A program made the translations under genes and the position numbers. Under the pieces are notes generated by a model. The model was not told where the DNA came from. It saw nothing but the letters and a program-made list of their open reading frames with translations, and made no database searches. From Phreatobacter sp. (GTDB taxonomy: Bacteria; Pseudomonadota; Alphaproteobacteria; Rhizobiales; Phreatobacteraceae), in the NCBI RefSeq assembly GCF_030691135.1, contig NZ_JAUYFA010000053.1, positions 1 to 35,387 on the forward strand: a stretch of DNA of 35,387 nucleotides, read 5' to 3'. How positions within the stretch are numbered: position 1 is the first letter of the stretch; each line of letters starts with the position of its first letter. Below are positions 25,463 through 34,370 of the stretch, one piece after another.

Positions 25463-26512
25463 ATGACCGCCATCACCACGGCCGCGCCCGCCGCTGCGGA
25501 GACCTCCCGCAACCTGACGCGCAGCATGCTCATCGGTCTCCTGCTGCTCGCCGCCGCCCTGCCCTTCATCGTCGGCAAGTCCGGCTTCATCTCCAATTTC
25601 ACCTTCCTGCAGCTCAGCCTGATGATCGTCTATGCGATCGCGGTGCTCGGCCTGAACCTCCTGACCGGTTTCAACGGCCAGATCTCCCTCGGCCACGGCG
25701 CTTTCTTCGCAGTCGGGGCCTATACGGCGGCGATCCTGATCGAGCATTACGGCGTCAACTACTGGCTGACCCTGCCCGCCGCCGCGCTGATCTGTTTCGT
25801 GGTCGGCTATCTCTTCGGCCTGCCGGCCCTGAGGCTCGAGGGGCATTATCTGGCGCTGGCGACCTTCGGCCTCGCCATCGCCGTGCCGCAGATGCTGAAA
25901 TACAAGCATCTCGAGCCGCTGACCAACGGTGTGATGGGCATCAACCTGCTCAAGCCCGACGCGCCTTTCGGGCTGCCTCTGTCGGGCGACCAGTGGATGT
26001 ATCTGGTGGTGCTGATCGTCGCGGTCGCCATGTTCTGGATGGCACGCAACCTGCTGAACTCGCGCCCGGGCCGCGCCATGGTGGCGATCCGCGACCACAC
26101 GCTCGCCGCCAGCACGATGGGCATCGACACGTCACGCTACAAGGCGACGGTCTTCGGCATCTCGGCGCTCTATGTCGGTGTCGCCGGCGCCCTGCACGCC
26201 ATCATCTTCGAGTTCGTGTCGCCCGACAGTTTCCGCTTCGAGCTTTCCATCGCCATCCTCGTCGGCGCGGTGGTGGGCGGCGTCGCTTCCCTGCCCGGGG
26301 CGGTCATCGGCGGGATCTTCGTCCAGTTCATCGAGAAATATGCCGACGCCATGACGAAGAAGCTGACGCAGGCGATCCACCTGCCGCTCGAGCTGCAGCC
26401 GTGGACGCTCTACGGCATCACCCTCATCGTCCTGATCTACGTCATGCCGGGCGGCATTGCCGGAGGCCTCGCCGCCCTTTGGGCAAGACTCAGACGATCC
26501 CAGGGAGGCTGA
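25463..26512 (+). CDS. livM: HAAT-type ABC importer permease, LivM-like
   Basis: Predicted 349 residues, multiple membrane segments. LivM motifs: GFNGQISLGHGAFFAVGAY, LPALRLEGHYLALATFG, and the coupling loop GRAMVAIRDHTLAASTMGID. C-terminus ends RLRRSQGG. ATG at 25463 with GGAGGG upstream and 2 bp after livH, so expression is coupled. The 88-bp gap to the binding protein gene contains CGGAGGA just before that gene's start and no terminator. Confidence 0.93.
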   Translation: MTAITTAAPAAAETSRNLTRSMLIGLLLLAAALPFIVGKSGFISNFTFLQLSLMIVYAIAVLGLNLLTGFNGQISLGHGAFFAVGAYTAAILIEHYGVNYWLTLPAAALICFVVGYLFGLPALRLEGHYLALATFGLAIAVPQMLKYKHLEPLTNGVMGINLLKPDAPFGLPLSGDQWMYLVVLIVAVAMFWMARNLLNSRPGRAMVAIRDHTLAASTMGIDTSRYKATVFGISALYVGVAGALHAIIFEFVSPDSFRFELSIAILVGAVVGGVASLPGAVIGGIFVQFIEKYADAMTKKLTQAIHLPLELQPWTLYGITLIVLIYVMPGGIAGGLAALWARLRRSQGG

Positions 26513-26600
26513 CCCACGCCTGGATTCCACTGCAGTGCATCGAGACGACGACCAAGCCAGAGCGGCCGCAGAAGACCGCAACTCACCCGGAGGACATCCC

Positions 26601-27830
26601 ATGACTGAGTTGAAACGCAGAACCGTCATCGCCGGCCTCGGCATCCTCGCCGTGACGCCCGTCTTCGCGCCCGCCATTGCGCAGAAGCGCTACGACGACG
26701 GCGCCAGCGACACCGAGATCAAGATCGGCAACATCATGCCCTATTCGGGCAATGCCTCGGCCTACGGCGTCATCGGCCGAACGTCCGAAGCCGTCATGAA
26801 GATGGTCAACGATGCCGGCGGCCTCAACGGCCGCAAGATCACCTTCATCACCTATGACGACGGCTATTCACCGCCGAAAGCGGTGGAGATGGTTCGCAAG
26901 CTGGTCGAAGAGGACAAGGTCCTGCTCGTCTTCAATCCGCTCGGCACCCCGTCGAACACGGCGATCCAGCGCTATCTCAACCAGCGCAAGGTGCCCCAGC
27001 TCTTCGTCGCCACCGGCGCCTCGAAGTGGGGCAATCCGCGCCAGTTCCCCTGGACCATGGGCTGGCAGCCGGACTACGTCACCGAAGGCTCGATCTACGC
27101 CAAGCACATCCTGGCGACGAAGCCGGACGCCAAGATCGGCGTGCTGATGCAGAACGACGACTACGGCAAGGACTACTTCAACGGCTTCAAGCAGGGCCTC
27201 GGCGCCGCCAACGAGCGCAGGATCGTTCAGCTCTCGACCTACGAGGTCACCGACCCGACCGTCGACAGCCAGATGATCCAGTTGAAGAATTCCGGCGCCG
27301 ACGTGTTCTTCAACATCACCACGCCGAAGTTTGCGGCGCAGGCGATCAAGAAGGCGGCGGAGATCGCCTGGAAGCCGGTCCACTACCTCAACAACGTGTC
27401 CTCGTCCTTCGGCTCGGTCCTCAAGCCGGCCGGCATCGACAATGCCCAGGGCATCATCGTCGCCCTCTACCGCAAGGATGCCAGCGACCCGCAATGGGTG
27501 AACTCGCCCGACGTCGTCGCCTGGAAGGCCTTCATGGCCAAGTACATGCCCAACAGCGACGTGCGCGACGACGGCCACAACTTCGGCTTCAGCGTCGCCC
27601 ATACGCTGCTGCAGACCCTGCGCCAGGCCGGCGACAACCTGACGCGCGAGAACGTCATGAAGGAAGCGGCCAACATCAGGGCCTTCGAGTCGCCGCTGCT
27701 GCTGCCCGGCATCAAGGTCAACACCAGCCCGACCGACTTCTATCCGATCCAGTCGGTGCAGCTCGCCCGAGTCAAGGGCGAGAGCTTCGAGCTCTTCGGA
27801 AGCGTGTTGTCCAGCGAGAGCACGTCCTGA
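26601..27830 (+). CDS. HAAT-type periplasmic substrate-binding protein
   Basis: Predicted 409 residues. Signal peptide MTELKRRTVIAGLGILAVTP with a twin arginine at 6-7 (possible Tat export) and cleavage near APAIAQ. The mature protein is a type-1 periplasmic binding fold: EIKIGNIMPYSGNASAYG, GGLNGRKITFITYDDGYSP, ATGASKWGNP, IGVLMQNDDYGKDY. The ligand is unknown; relatives in Rhizobiales bind aromatic acids, amides or short-chain acids as well as amino acids. It is the last part of the HAAT importer. A perfect 10-bp stem-loop follows the stop, which may stabilise the upstream message so that this protein is made in excess. Confidence 0.93.
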   Translation: MTELKRRTVIAGLGILAVTPVFAPAIAQKRYDDGASDTEIKIGNIMPYSGNASAYGVIGRTSEAVMKMVNDAGGLNGRKITFITYDDGYSPPKAVEMVRKLVEEDKVLLVFNPLGTPSNTAIQRYLNQRKVPQLFVATGASKWGNPRQFPWTMGWQPDYVTEGSIYAKHILATKPDAKIGVLMQNDDYGKDYFNGFKQGLGAANERRIVQLSTYEVTDPTVDSQMIQLKNSGADVFFNITTPKFAAQAIKKAAEIAWKPVHYLNNVSSSFGSVLKPAGIDNAQGIIVALYRKDASDPQWVNSPDVVAWKAFMAKYMPNSDVRDDGHNFGFSVAHTLLQTLRQAGDNLTRENVMKEAANIRAFESPLLLPGIKVNTSPTDFYPIQSVQLARVKGESFELFGSVLSSESTS

Positions 27831-27840
27831 GGAGAGACCT

Positions 27841-27865
27841 GGCGGCGCGGGTCAGCCGCGCCGCC
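27841..27865 (+). terminator. Stem-loop after the HAAT binding protein gene
   Basis: GGCGGCGCGG pairs perfectly with CCGCGCCGCC around a GTCAG loop, starting 10 bp after the stop codon, followed by TCTTCCCCC rather than a T run. This looks like a partial terminator or RNA stabiliser inside an operon, as known downstream of other binding-protein genes. Confidence 0.6.
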
Positions 27866-27904
27866 TCTTCCCCCACCACTCTGGCCCCGCGAGAAAGCGA
27901 ACAG

Positions 27905-29455
27905 ATGTATCCCGGGCATCACGCCAAGGCGTATCCGGACCGCGCCGCCTTCATCATGGCCGGCTCCGGGGAGACCGTCACGTACCGCGCGTTCGAAGAG
28001 CGGGCCAACCGCCTCGCCCATCTGCTCCGCGCCCAGGGCCTGCAACGCCTCGACCACTACGCGATTTTCATGGAGAACAATGCCCGCTACCTCGAATCCT
28101 GCAGCGCAGGCGAACGGGCGGGGCTCTACTACACCTGCATCAATTCCTACCTGCTGGCGGACGAGCTCGCCTACATCCTCAACAACAGCGAATCGAAGCT
28201 GCTGATCACCTCCCGCTCCAAGAAGGAGGTGGCGCTGCAGGCGCTGAAACAGTGCCCGAACGTGACGCTTTGCCTGATCGTCGACGGCGACCCGGCCGAC
28301 ACCGCCCATCCCGATTTCGTGACGACTGTCTCGAATTATCCGGCGACGCCCATCGCCGATGAATGGCTCGGCACGCCGATGCTCTACTCCTCCGGCACCA
28401 CTGGCAGGCCCAAGGGCATCCTGCGCCCGCTGCCCGAAAACCCGCCCTCCGAGCCGCTGCCGCTCTACACTTTCCTCGACAAGCTCTGGCACTACCGCGA
28501 CGGCATGATCTACCTGTCGCCGGCACCGCTCTATCATTCCGCGCCCCAGGCCGCCGTCGGCCTCGCCATCCGCCGCGGCGGCACCGTGATCGTCATGGAG
28601 CATTTCGATCCGGAGGCCTATCTGGCCCTGGTCGAGAAACACCGCGTCACCTACAGCCAGCTCGTGCCGACCATGTTCTCGCGCATGCTGAAGCTGCCGA
28701 TCGAGGTGCGCGCGCGCTACGACCTGTCCTCGCTGGAGATCGCCGTCCATGCCGCCGCCCCCTGTCCGCCGCAGGTCAAGGAGGAGATGATCGGATGGTG
28801 GGGGCCGATCATCCATGAATATTACGGGGCGACCGAGGCCATGGGTTTCACGGCCTGTGACTCGGAGCAATGGCTGAGCCATCGCGGCACCGTCGGCAAG
28901 GTGCTCCTCGGCGACCTGCACATCCTCGACGCCGACATGGACCCGGCGCCGAAGGGCGAGCCGGGCGAGATCTGGTTCAAGACCGCCAATCCCTTCGTCT
29001 ATTTCAACGATCCCGAGCGCACCGCCGCCTCGCGCTCGCCCGACGGCACCATGTCCACCGTCGGGGACGTCGGCTATGTCGACGACGAGGGCTACCTCTA
29101 CCTCACCGACCGCTCGACCTTCATGATCATTTCGGGCGGGGTGAACATCTATCCGCAGGAATGCGAGAACCTGCTCATCACCCATCCCAAGGTCGCCGAC
29201 GCCGCCGTCTTCGGCGTGCCCAACGAGGATTTCGGCGAAGAGGTGAAGGCGGTGATCCAGCCGATGCCGGGCCACGAGCCCGGCGAGACGCTCGCCGCCG
29301 AGCTCATGGCCTTCTGTCGCGACCACCTGTCGGCGCAGAAATGCCCGCGCTCCATCGACTTCATGGATGCGCTGCCGCGTCTGCCGACCGGCAAGCTCTA
29401 CAAGAAGGCGCTGCGCGACCGCTACTGGGGCGACCGCAAGGTGCGCATCATCTGA
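27905..29455 (+). CDS. AMP-forming acyl-CoA ligase
   Basis: Predicted 516 residues. Adenylate-forming superfamily: P-loop YSSGTTGRPKG at 161-171, EYYGATEAMGF, the hinge aspartate in GDVGYVDDEGYLYLTDR, ISGGVNIYPQE, and the C-terminal catalytic Lys497 in PRLPTGKLYKK. It would activate a carboxylic acid to its CoA thioester for further breakdown. Aliphatic, aryl and unusual acids are all possible. The start ATG at 27905 (MYPGHHAKAYPDRAAFIM) is the usual beginning; the frame upstream is out of phase with the binding protein gene. It is placed between the importer and the RidA-family gene. Confidence 0.94.
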   Translation: MYPGHHAKAYPDRAAFIMAGSGETVTYRAFEERANRLAHLLRAQGLQRLDHYAIFMENNARYLESCSAGERAGLYYTCINSYLLADELAYILNNSESKLLITSRSKKEVALQALKQCPNVTLCLIVDGDPADTAHPDFVTTVSNYPATPIADEWLGTPMLYSSGTTGRPKGILRPLPENPPSEPLPLYTFLDKLWHYRDGMIYLSPAPLYHSAPQAAVGLAIRRGGTVIVMEHFDPEAYLALVEKHRVTYSQLVPTMFSRMLKLPIEVRARYDLSSLEIAVHAAAPCPPQVKEEMIGWWGPIIHEYYGATEAMGFTACDSEQWLSHRGTVGKVLLGDLHILDADMDPAPKGEPGEIWFKTANPFVYFNDPERTAASRSPDGTMSTVGDVGYVDDEGYLYLTDRSTFMIISGGVNIYPQECENLLITHPKVADAAVFGVPNEDFGEEVKAVIQPMPGHEPGETLAAELMAFCRDHLSAQKCPRSIDFMDALPRLPTGKLYKKALRDRYWGDRKVRII

Positions 29456-29521
29456 ACCGTCGCGCTTGCCAAGAGAGCCGGCCGGGGCTTCTCTGCCTGT
29501 TCCAGGGTTCGGACAATTGCC

Positions 29522-29917
29522 ATGCAGCGTCAGGTCATCGAGGTCCCCGTCATTTCCGAGGCGATCCGCCGGCTCGGCGCGCCGACCTCTGCCCTGGTAC
29601 GCGCCGGGGACCTGCTCTTCACCTGCGGCATGCCGCCCGTCGACATCCGGACCGGCGACATCGTCCAGGGTGATATCGCCACCCAGACGCGTGCCGCGCT
29701 CGATGCCCTGGAGGCCACCCTCGCCTTTGCCGGCTCCTCCCTCGCCCAGGCGGTCAAGACCACGGTCTTCATCACCGACCCGGCCCTGATGGGCACGGTG
29801 AATGCGATCTATCGCGAGCGCTTTCCCGCGGGATTCCCGGCCCGCACCAGCGCCGGCATCAATCCCTGGCCGGCGCCCTTCGACATCGAGATCGAATGCG
29901 TTGCGGTCATTCCGTGA
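29522..29917 (+). CDS. RidA/YjgF family protein
   Basis: Predicted 131 residues, a single Rid domain that forms trimers. It keeps the arginine (Arg108 in FPARTSAG) that corresponds to the catalytic Arg105 of RidA, which speeds hydrolysis of reactive enamines/imines to ketoacids and ammonia. The rest (RAGDLLFTCGMPPVD, NPWPAPFDIEIECVAV) is of a divergent Rid subfamily, not core RidA, so the substrate is probably pathway specific, such as an imine formed during breakdown of a nitrogenous compound. ATG at 29522, 66 bp after the ligase. Confidence 0.88.
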   Translation: MQRQVIEVPVISEAIRRLGAPTSALVRAGDLLFTCGMPPVDIRTGDIVQGDIATQTRAALDALEATLAFAGSSLAQAVKTTVFITDPALMGTVNAIYRERFPAGFPARTSAGINPWPAPFDIEIECVAVIP

Positions 29918-29926
29918 CGCCATCTT

Positions 29927-29955
29927 GCATCGGTGTATAAAATATGCGCCGATGC
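29927..29955 (+). promoter_or_regulatory. Dyad around a TATA-rich promoter-like core
   Basis: GCATCGG and CCGATGC form a perfect 7-bp inverted repeat. With two G-T wobbles the pairing extends to 13 bp around an AAA loop (core TGTATAAAATATGCG). This AT-rich core, in a GC-rich genome and 10 bp after the ridA stop, looks like a -10 region with an overlapping operator for the amidohydrolase-importer genes. It could instead be a hairpin ending the upstream transcript, although no T tract follows. Confidence 0.5.
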
Positions 29956-30087
29956 GCCGCGAGAGAACGCTGGTGCTGCGGCACTGGCTGAAACTAGGAT
30001 AAGCCGGTCGCTCCCGTCGCAGGCAGCAGAGATTGCACCTGCAGGCCGGAACGTCCCAAGGACAGCCTGCCGCGTGAGGACCGCACC

Positions 30088-31326
30088 ATGAGCCTGACCC
30101 TGTTCCGCAATTTCCGCCTCCTCGACCCGGCCATCGCCGACGAACTCGTCGACGGCTATGAGCTTCTGGTCGAGGGCGACACGGTCAAGGAGTTGTCCGA
30201 CAAGCCTATCAAGGCCGCGAAGGCGCAGGTGGTGAATTGCGGCAAGCGCACGCTGATGCCGGGTCTCATCGACTGCCACGTCCATGTCATCGCCACCATG
30301 GTCAATATCGGCCAGAACGCACTGGTCCCTGATGCCCTCATCGCCTATCGCGCCGCCCGCATCATGAAGGGCATGCTCGACCGCGGCTTCACCACGGTCC
30401 GCGACCTCGGCGGCGCCACCTATCCGCTGGTCGAGGCCCAGGAGCAGGGCCTGATCGAGGCCCCCCGCCTCATCATCCCCGGCAAGGCCCTGTCACAGAC
30501 GGGCGGCCACGGCGACAGCCGCTCGCGCTACGACCGCCGCGACCCCGAGACCTGGACGCGCACGCTCGGCTCCCTGGGCCGCCTCGCCGACGGCGTCGAC
30601 GCCGTCAGGGTGGCCTGCCGCGAAGAGATCAAGCAGGGCGCCCATTTCATCAAGATCATGGCCAATGGCGGCGTCGCCTCGCCGAACGACCCGATCCACT
30701 TCCTCGGCTATTCGCGCGACGAGATCATCGCCGCCGTCGAGGAAGCGACAAATGCCGGCACCTATGTCGCCGCCCACCTCTACACCGACGAGGCGATCCG
30801 CCGCGCCGTCGAATGCGGGGTCCACAGCCTCGAACACTGCAACCTCATCCAGTCCAAGACCGCGAAGTTTGCTGCCGAGAATGGCGCCATCGCCTGCCCG
30901 ACGCTGGTCACATATGAATATCTTGGCGTCGAGGGACCGGCCCTCGGTCTCGACCCGATCTCCGTCAGCAAGGTCGATACGGTGAAGGTCGCCGGCATGA
31001 AGTCGCTGGAGATCATGCACAAGGCCAAGCTCACCATGGCCTATGGCTCCGACCTCCTCGGCGAGATGCATCGCCACCAGTCCGAGGAATTCGTCATCCG
31101 CGGCCGCGTCCTGCCGGCCATCGAGGTGATCCGCTCGACGACCGTGCATGCCGCCAAGCTCTGCCGGCGCGAAGGCAAGATCGGCACGCTTCGGGCCGGC
31201 GCCTATGCCGACGCCGTGCTGGTCGACGGCAATCCGCTGAAGGACCTGTCGCTCCTCACCAAGCAGGGCGCGCATCTGGCCCTGATCATGCAAGGCGGGC
31301 GCATGCATAAGAACCAGCTCTCCTGA
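30088..31326 (+). CDS. Metal-dependent amidohydrolase
   Basis: Predicted 412 residues. The amidohydrolase-superfamily metal site is complete: HxH at His64 and His66 (DCHVHV), bridging Lys189 (FIKIMANGG), His230 (AAHLYT), His250 (SLEHC) and Asp322 (GSDLLGE). The branch resembles imidazolonepropionase-like enzymes and the Xaa-Arg/Xaa-Lys dipeptidase relatives, so hydrolysis of an amide, lactam or peptide-like bond is expected. ATG at 30088. It sits at the head of a tight run with a polyamine-type importer (29-bp gap to the first permease), suggesting that importer delivers its substrate. Confidence 0.9.
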   Translation: MSLTLFRNFRLLDPAIADELVDGYELLVEGDTVKELSDKPIKAAKAQVVNCGKRTLMPGLIDCHVHVIATMVNIGQNALVPDALIAYRAARIMKGMLDRGFTTVRDLGGATYPLVEAQEQGLIEAPRLIIPGKALSQTGGHGDSRSRYDRRDPETWTRTLGSLGRLADGVDAVRVACREEIKQGAHFIKIMANGGVASPNDPIHFLGYSRDEIIAAVEEATNAGTYVAAHLYTDEAIRRAVECGVHSLEHCNLIQSKTAKFAAENGAIACPTLVTYEYLGVEGPALGLDPISVSKVDTVKVAGMKSLEIMHKAKLTMAYGSDLLGEMHRHQSEEFVIRGRVLPAIEVIRSTTVHAAKLCRREGKIGTLRAGAYADAVLVDGNPLKDLSLLTKQGAHLALIMQGGRMHKNQLS

Positions 31327-31355
31327 TCGGAAGGCATGATGACGGAGCAGGCGGC

Positions 31356-32171
31356 ATGATGGCGGACGGGCGGCTGGTGGGGCGGGTGGCACTCTACGGA
31401 GTCGCCTGGCTGACGCTCGCCTTCATCCTGATGCCGCTGGTCTTCGTCACCTGGCTCGCCTTCTTTGCCCAGGAGATTCCATCCTTTCCGCCGGAGGGCT
31501 ACTCGCTGAAATGGTTCGGCGCCATCGCCGCCAACCGCAACTTCGTCACCGGCTTTTCCACGAGCCTGCAGGTGGCCGTCGCGGCCACGCTGATCGGCCT
31601 GCTGATCGCGGTGCCGGCGAGCCTCATCCTAGCCCGCCGGCAGTTCGCCGGCAGCGCCGTGCTCAACCAGTTCCTGCTGCTGCCGCTGGTGGTGCCCGGC
31701 GTCGTCATGGGCACCTCGATCTACGTCTTCCAGATCGAAACGGAGATCGCCACCGGCCTGCCGATTCTCGGCTCGCTCGGCGGCCTCGTCGCCGGCCATA
31801 CCCTGCTGGTCATTCCCTGGACCGTGCGGCTCGTCACCGCGAGCCTGACGGGCCTCGATCGGGCAGCGGAAGAGGCCGCCCAGAGCCTCGGTGCCAATCA
31901 GTGGACGACTTTCTTCCGGGTCACCCTTCCGGCCATCCGGCCGGGTGTCGTGGCGGGCGCCCTGTTCGGCTTCGTCACCTCCTTCGGCAATCTGGAGATG
32001 AGCCTCTTCCTCGTCGGCCCGGGTCGCGTGACCCTGCCGATCGCCATCCTTCAATATCTGGAATGGAAGATCGACCCCACGGTTGCCGCCGTCTCCGTCC
32101 TGCAGATCCTCCTCATCGCGGTCGCCATGATCATCACCGACCGCTACGTCAAGCTTGCCCGAGTCGTCTGA
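31356..32171 (+). CDS. Spermidine/putrescine-type ABC permease (PotC-like)
   Basis: Predicted 271 residues with about six membrane segments. The EAA coupling loop is clear: AAEEAAQSLGANQWTTFFRV followed by TLPAIRPG. N-terminal LTLAFILMPLVFVTWLAFF and the GYSLKWF loop are typical of the PotC side. Inner-membrane half of an importer for a cation, amino acid or related solute. Two consecutive ATGs at 31356 and 31359. A 3-bp gap to the ATPase. Confidence 0.9.
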   Translation: MMADGRLVGRVALYGVAWLTLAFILMPLVFVTWLAFFAQEIPSFPPEGYSLKWFGAIAANRNFVTGFSTSLQVAVAATLIGLLIAVPASLILARRQFAGSAVLNQFLLLPLVVPGVVMGTSIYVFQIETEIATGLPILGSLGGLVAGHTLLVIPWTVRLVTASLTGLDRAAEEAAQSLGANQWTTFFRVTLPAIRPGVVAGALFGFVTSFGNLEMSLFLVGPGRVTLPIAILQYLEWKIDPTVAAVSVLQILLIAVAMIITDRYVKLARVV

Positions 32172-32174
32172 TCC

Positions 32175-33236
32175 ATGGCCTCCCTCACCCTCGACGCACT
32201 GACCAAGCGCTACGGCGACAATGTCGTGGTCAAATCGGTCTCGCTTGCCGTCCGGGACGGCGAATTTCTCGTCCTGCTCGGCCCTTCCGGCTGCGGCAAG
32301 ACGACGACCCTCCGCATGATCGCCGGCTTCGTGCCGCCGAGCGGCGGGTCGATGCGCATCGGCGACAAGGACATCACCACCCTGCCGCCATGGAAGCGCA
32401 ACGCCGGGCTCGTCTTCCAGAGCTATGCGCTGTTCCCGCACATGACCGTCAATGAAAACGTCGGCTTCGGCCTCGACATGAGGAAGGTCGACCGGGCCGA
32501 GACCACGGCTCGCGTCGCCGAGGCGCTGCGCCTCGTCCGCCTGGAGGGCTTCGGCGAGCGCTATCCCCGCCAGCTCTCCGGCGGCCAGCAGCAGCGCGTC
32601 GCGCTGGCCCGCGCTCTCGTCATCCGGCCCGACGTGCTCCTCCTCGACGAGCCGCTCTCAAACCTCGACGCCAAGCTCCGTCTCGAGGTGCGTCTGGAGA
32701 TCCGCGCGCTGCAGCAGCAACTCGGCCTGACCACGGTCATGGTCACCCACGACCAGGAGGAGGCGCTCACCATGGCCGACCGCCTCGTCGTCATGTCGGA
32801 CGGCGCCGTGCGCCAGGTCGGGACGCAGTCCGACCTCTACGAGCGCCCCGCCGACCTCTTCGTCGCCGATTTCGTCGGCCGCTCGACGATGATCTCCGGC
32901 ACCGTGGCAGGAGCCGGCGCGTTCCGCTCTGACGGCGGCCTGATGCTGTCCTGCCAGCTGTCGTCTGCCGAGGGGGCCGCGACCATCGCCCTGCGTCCCG
33001 AGCGCCTGACGCTCGGTGCGGCGGCACAGGGCCTCGCCAACCACGCCACGGGGAAGGTGACCTTCGTCTCCTATCTCGGCGCACTGCTCGACGTGCATGT
33101 GCGCCTCAACGACACCGACCATGTGGTCGTCCAGATCCCCAACCGCTCCGACGGGCATGTTCCGGCCGTCGGCGACATGATCGAGGTCGGCTGGCCGGCC
33201 TCGGCCTGCCTCGTGTTTCCGCGCGAGGTCGCCTGA
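32175..33236 (+). CDS. Spermidine/putrescine-type ABC ATPase (PotA-like)
   Basis: Predicted 353 residues. Walker A GPSGCGKT at 36-43, Q-loop FQSYALFPHM, signature LSGGQQQR at 134-141, Walker B LLLDEPLSNLD, and switch His in VMVTHDQEEAL. The C-terminal 120 residues form the TOBE-type domain of the PotA/FbpC/MalK branch. ATG at 32175, 3 bp after the permease gene. Drives the flanking two permeases. Confidence 0.93.
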   Translation: MASLTLDALTKRYGDNVVVKSVSLAVRDGEFLVLLGPSGCGKTTTLRMIAGFVPPSGGSMRIGDKDITTLPPWKRNAGLVFQSYALFPHMTVNENVGFGLDMRKVDRAETTARVAEALRLVRLEGFGERYPRQLSGGQQQRVALARALVIRPDVLLLDEPLSNLDAKLRLEVRLEIRALQQQLGLTTVMVTHDQEEALTMADRLVVMSDGAVRQVGTQSDLYERPADLFVADFVGRSTMISGTVAGAGAFRSDGGLMLSCQLSSAEGAATIALRPERLTLGAAAQGLANHATGKVTFVSYLGALLDVHVRLNDTDHVVVQIPNRSDGHVPAVGDMIEVGWPASACLVFPREVA

Positions 33237-33287
33237 ACCATGCGGCATTCCGCCGCCAACTGGGAAATCCAGAAGGGAGAAGTCGAC

Positions 33288-34352
33288 ATGTCCACATTCA
33301 CCAAGGGAATTGACCGGCGCACGACGCTGAAGGGCCTCGGCCTCGCTGCCGCCGGCGGCCTTCTGCCGGGTGCCGCCGCCACGCCCGTCTCGGCGCAGGC
33401 CGCCGGCCGGATCGTCGTCGGCACCTGGGGCGGCGACTATGCCCGCCTGCTCGCCAAGAACGTCGAGGAACCCTTCCTCAAGTCGAAGGGCTTCGAAGTC
33501 GTCCAGGACCAGGCCTCAGATGCGCCGCGCCGCGCCAAGATGGTCGCCGAGCGTCGCCTGCCGCGCGGCACGACGGACATCCAGGGCCTCTCCGCTGCCC
33601 AGATGTTCGAGATGAACGCCGCCGGCGTGGCCGATCCGATCGACTATTCCAGGCTGAAGAACGCCGGCAACCTCATTCCGATCGCCAAATATCCCTACGG
33701 CGTCGGCCACATCATCTCGGGCAAGGTCATCGTCTACAATCCGAAGATGGTGACCCCGGCACCGACCGCCTACAAGGATTGCTTCGATCCGAAATACGGC
33801 AACAAGCTCGGCTTCATCGACATCCAGTATCAGTTCGTCATGCTCGCCGCCGGTCTCGCCGCCGCCGGTGACATGACCGCGCTGGAAAAGGGCAAGGAGC
33901 TTCTCCTCGCCGCCAAACGTGGTGGTGCCCGCATCTATCCGACGAACGAGGCCTTCGCCCAGGCGCTCAAGACGGAAGAGATCTCCATCGGCATGATGTG
34001 GAAGGCCCGCGCGGTGCAGTGGCAGAATGCCGGCATCACCGTGGAAGCCGCGGCGCCGAGCGAGGGCACCATGGCCTATGTCTCCGGCTTCATGATCCCG
34101 AAGAACGCCCCGAACAAGGCCGGCGCCTATGCCTATATGGACGCCATGCTGGAAAAGACCGCGCAGGAGAATTTCGCCATCGACATGGGCTTCGGCCCCA
34201 CGGTGACCAACGCCGCGGTCGCCCCGGACCTGCAGAAGCGCATCGGCTTCACCGAGGAGGAGAACAAGAAGATGCGCGACCTCGACTACGACTTCCTCGC
34301 CAAGAACGACGCGGCGATGAAGGAGTGGTGGGACAAGGTCTTCAAGGCCTGA
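33288..34352 (+). CDS. Periplasmic binding protein, PotD/extracellular type 1, Tat signal
   Basis: Predicted 354 residues. The signal sequence carries a Tat motif (Asp-Arg-Arg-Thr-Thr-Leu-Lys at 9-15), then GLAAAGGLLPGAA and cleavage near VSAQ, so folded export is likely. The mature protein starts IVVGTWGGDYARLL, the hallmark of PotD-like solute-binding proteins. ATG at 33288 with AAGGGAGAAG upstream is chosen over an open frame beginning at 33240 that has no ribosome-binding site and would bury the Tat motif. Ligand unknown; polyamines, amino acids and opines are all handled by this family. Confidence 0.92.
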   Translation: MSTFTKGIDRRTTLKGLGLAAAGGLLPGAAATPVSAQAAGRIVVGTWGGDYARLLAKNVEEPFLKSKGFEVVQDQASDAPRRAKMVAERRLPRGTTDIQGLSAAQMFEMNAAGVADPIDYSRLKNAGNLIPIAKYPYGVGHIISGKVIVYNPKMVTPAPTAYKDCFDPKYGNKLGFIDIQYQFVMLAAGLAAAGDMTALEKGKELLLAAKRGGARIYPTNEAFAQALKTEEISIGMMWKARAVQWQNAGITVEAAAPSEGTMAYVSGFMIPKNAPNKAGAYAYMDAMLEKTAQENFAIDMGFGPTVTNAAVAPDLQKRIGFTEEENKKMRDLDYDFLAKNDAAMKEWWDKVFKA

Positions 34353-34370
34353 TCGGAGGCTCGGCTCGCC

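Noticed and set aside
26528-26537. CACTGCAGTG palindrome before the HAAT binding-protein gene
   Set aside because: A 10-bp palindrome is expected by chance in a window of this size, and no promoter-like element accompanies it.
29472-29494. Bulged hairpin between ligase and ridA
   Set aside because: Only 5 plus 3 paired bases around a bulge; weak and not followed by a T tract.
27740-29923. 727-codon minus-strand frame opposite ligase and ridA
   Set aside because: Opposite two convincing genes; no domain seen.
29952-30002. 16-residue frame MRRERTLVLRHWLKLG as a leader peptide
   Set aside because: No convincing ribosome-binding site and no run of a single regulatory amino acid; coincides with the dyad's right arm.
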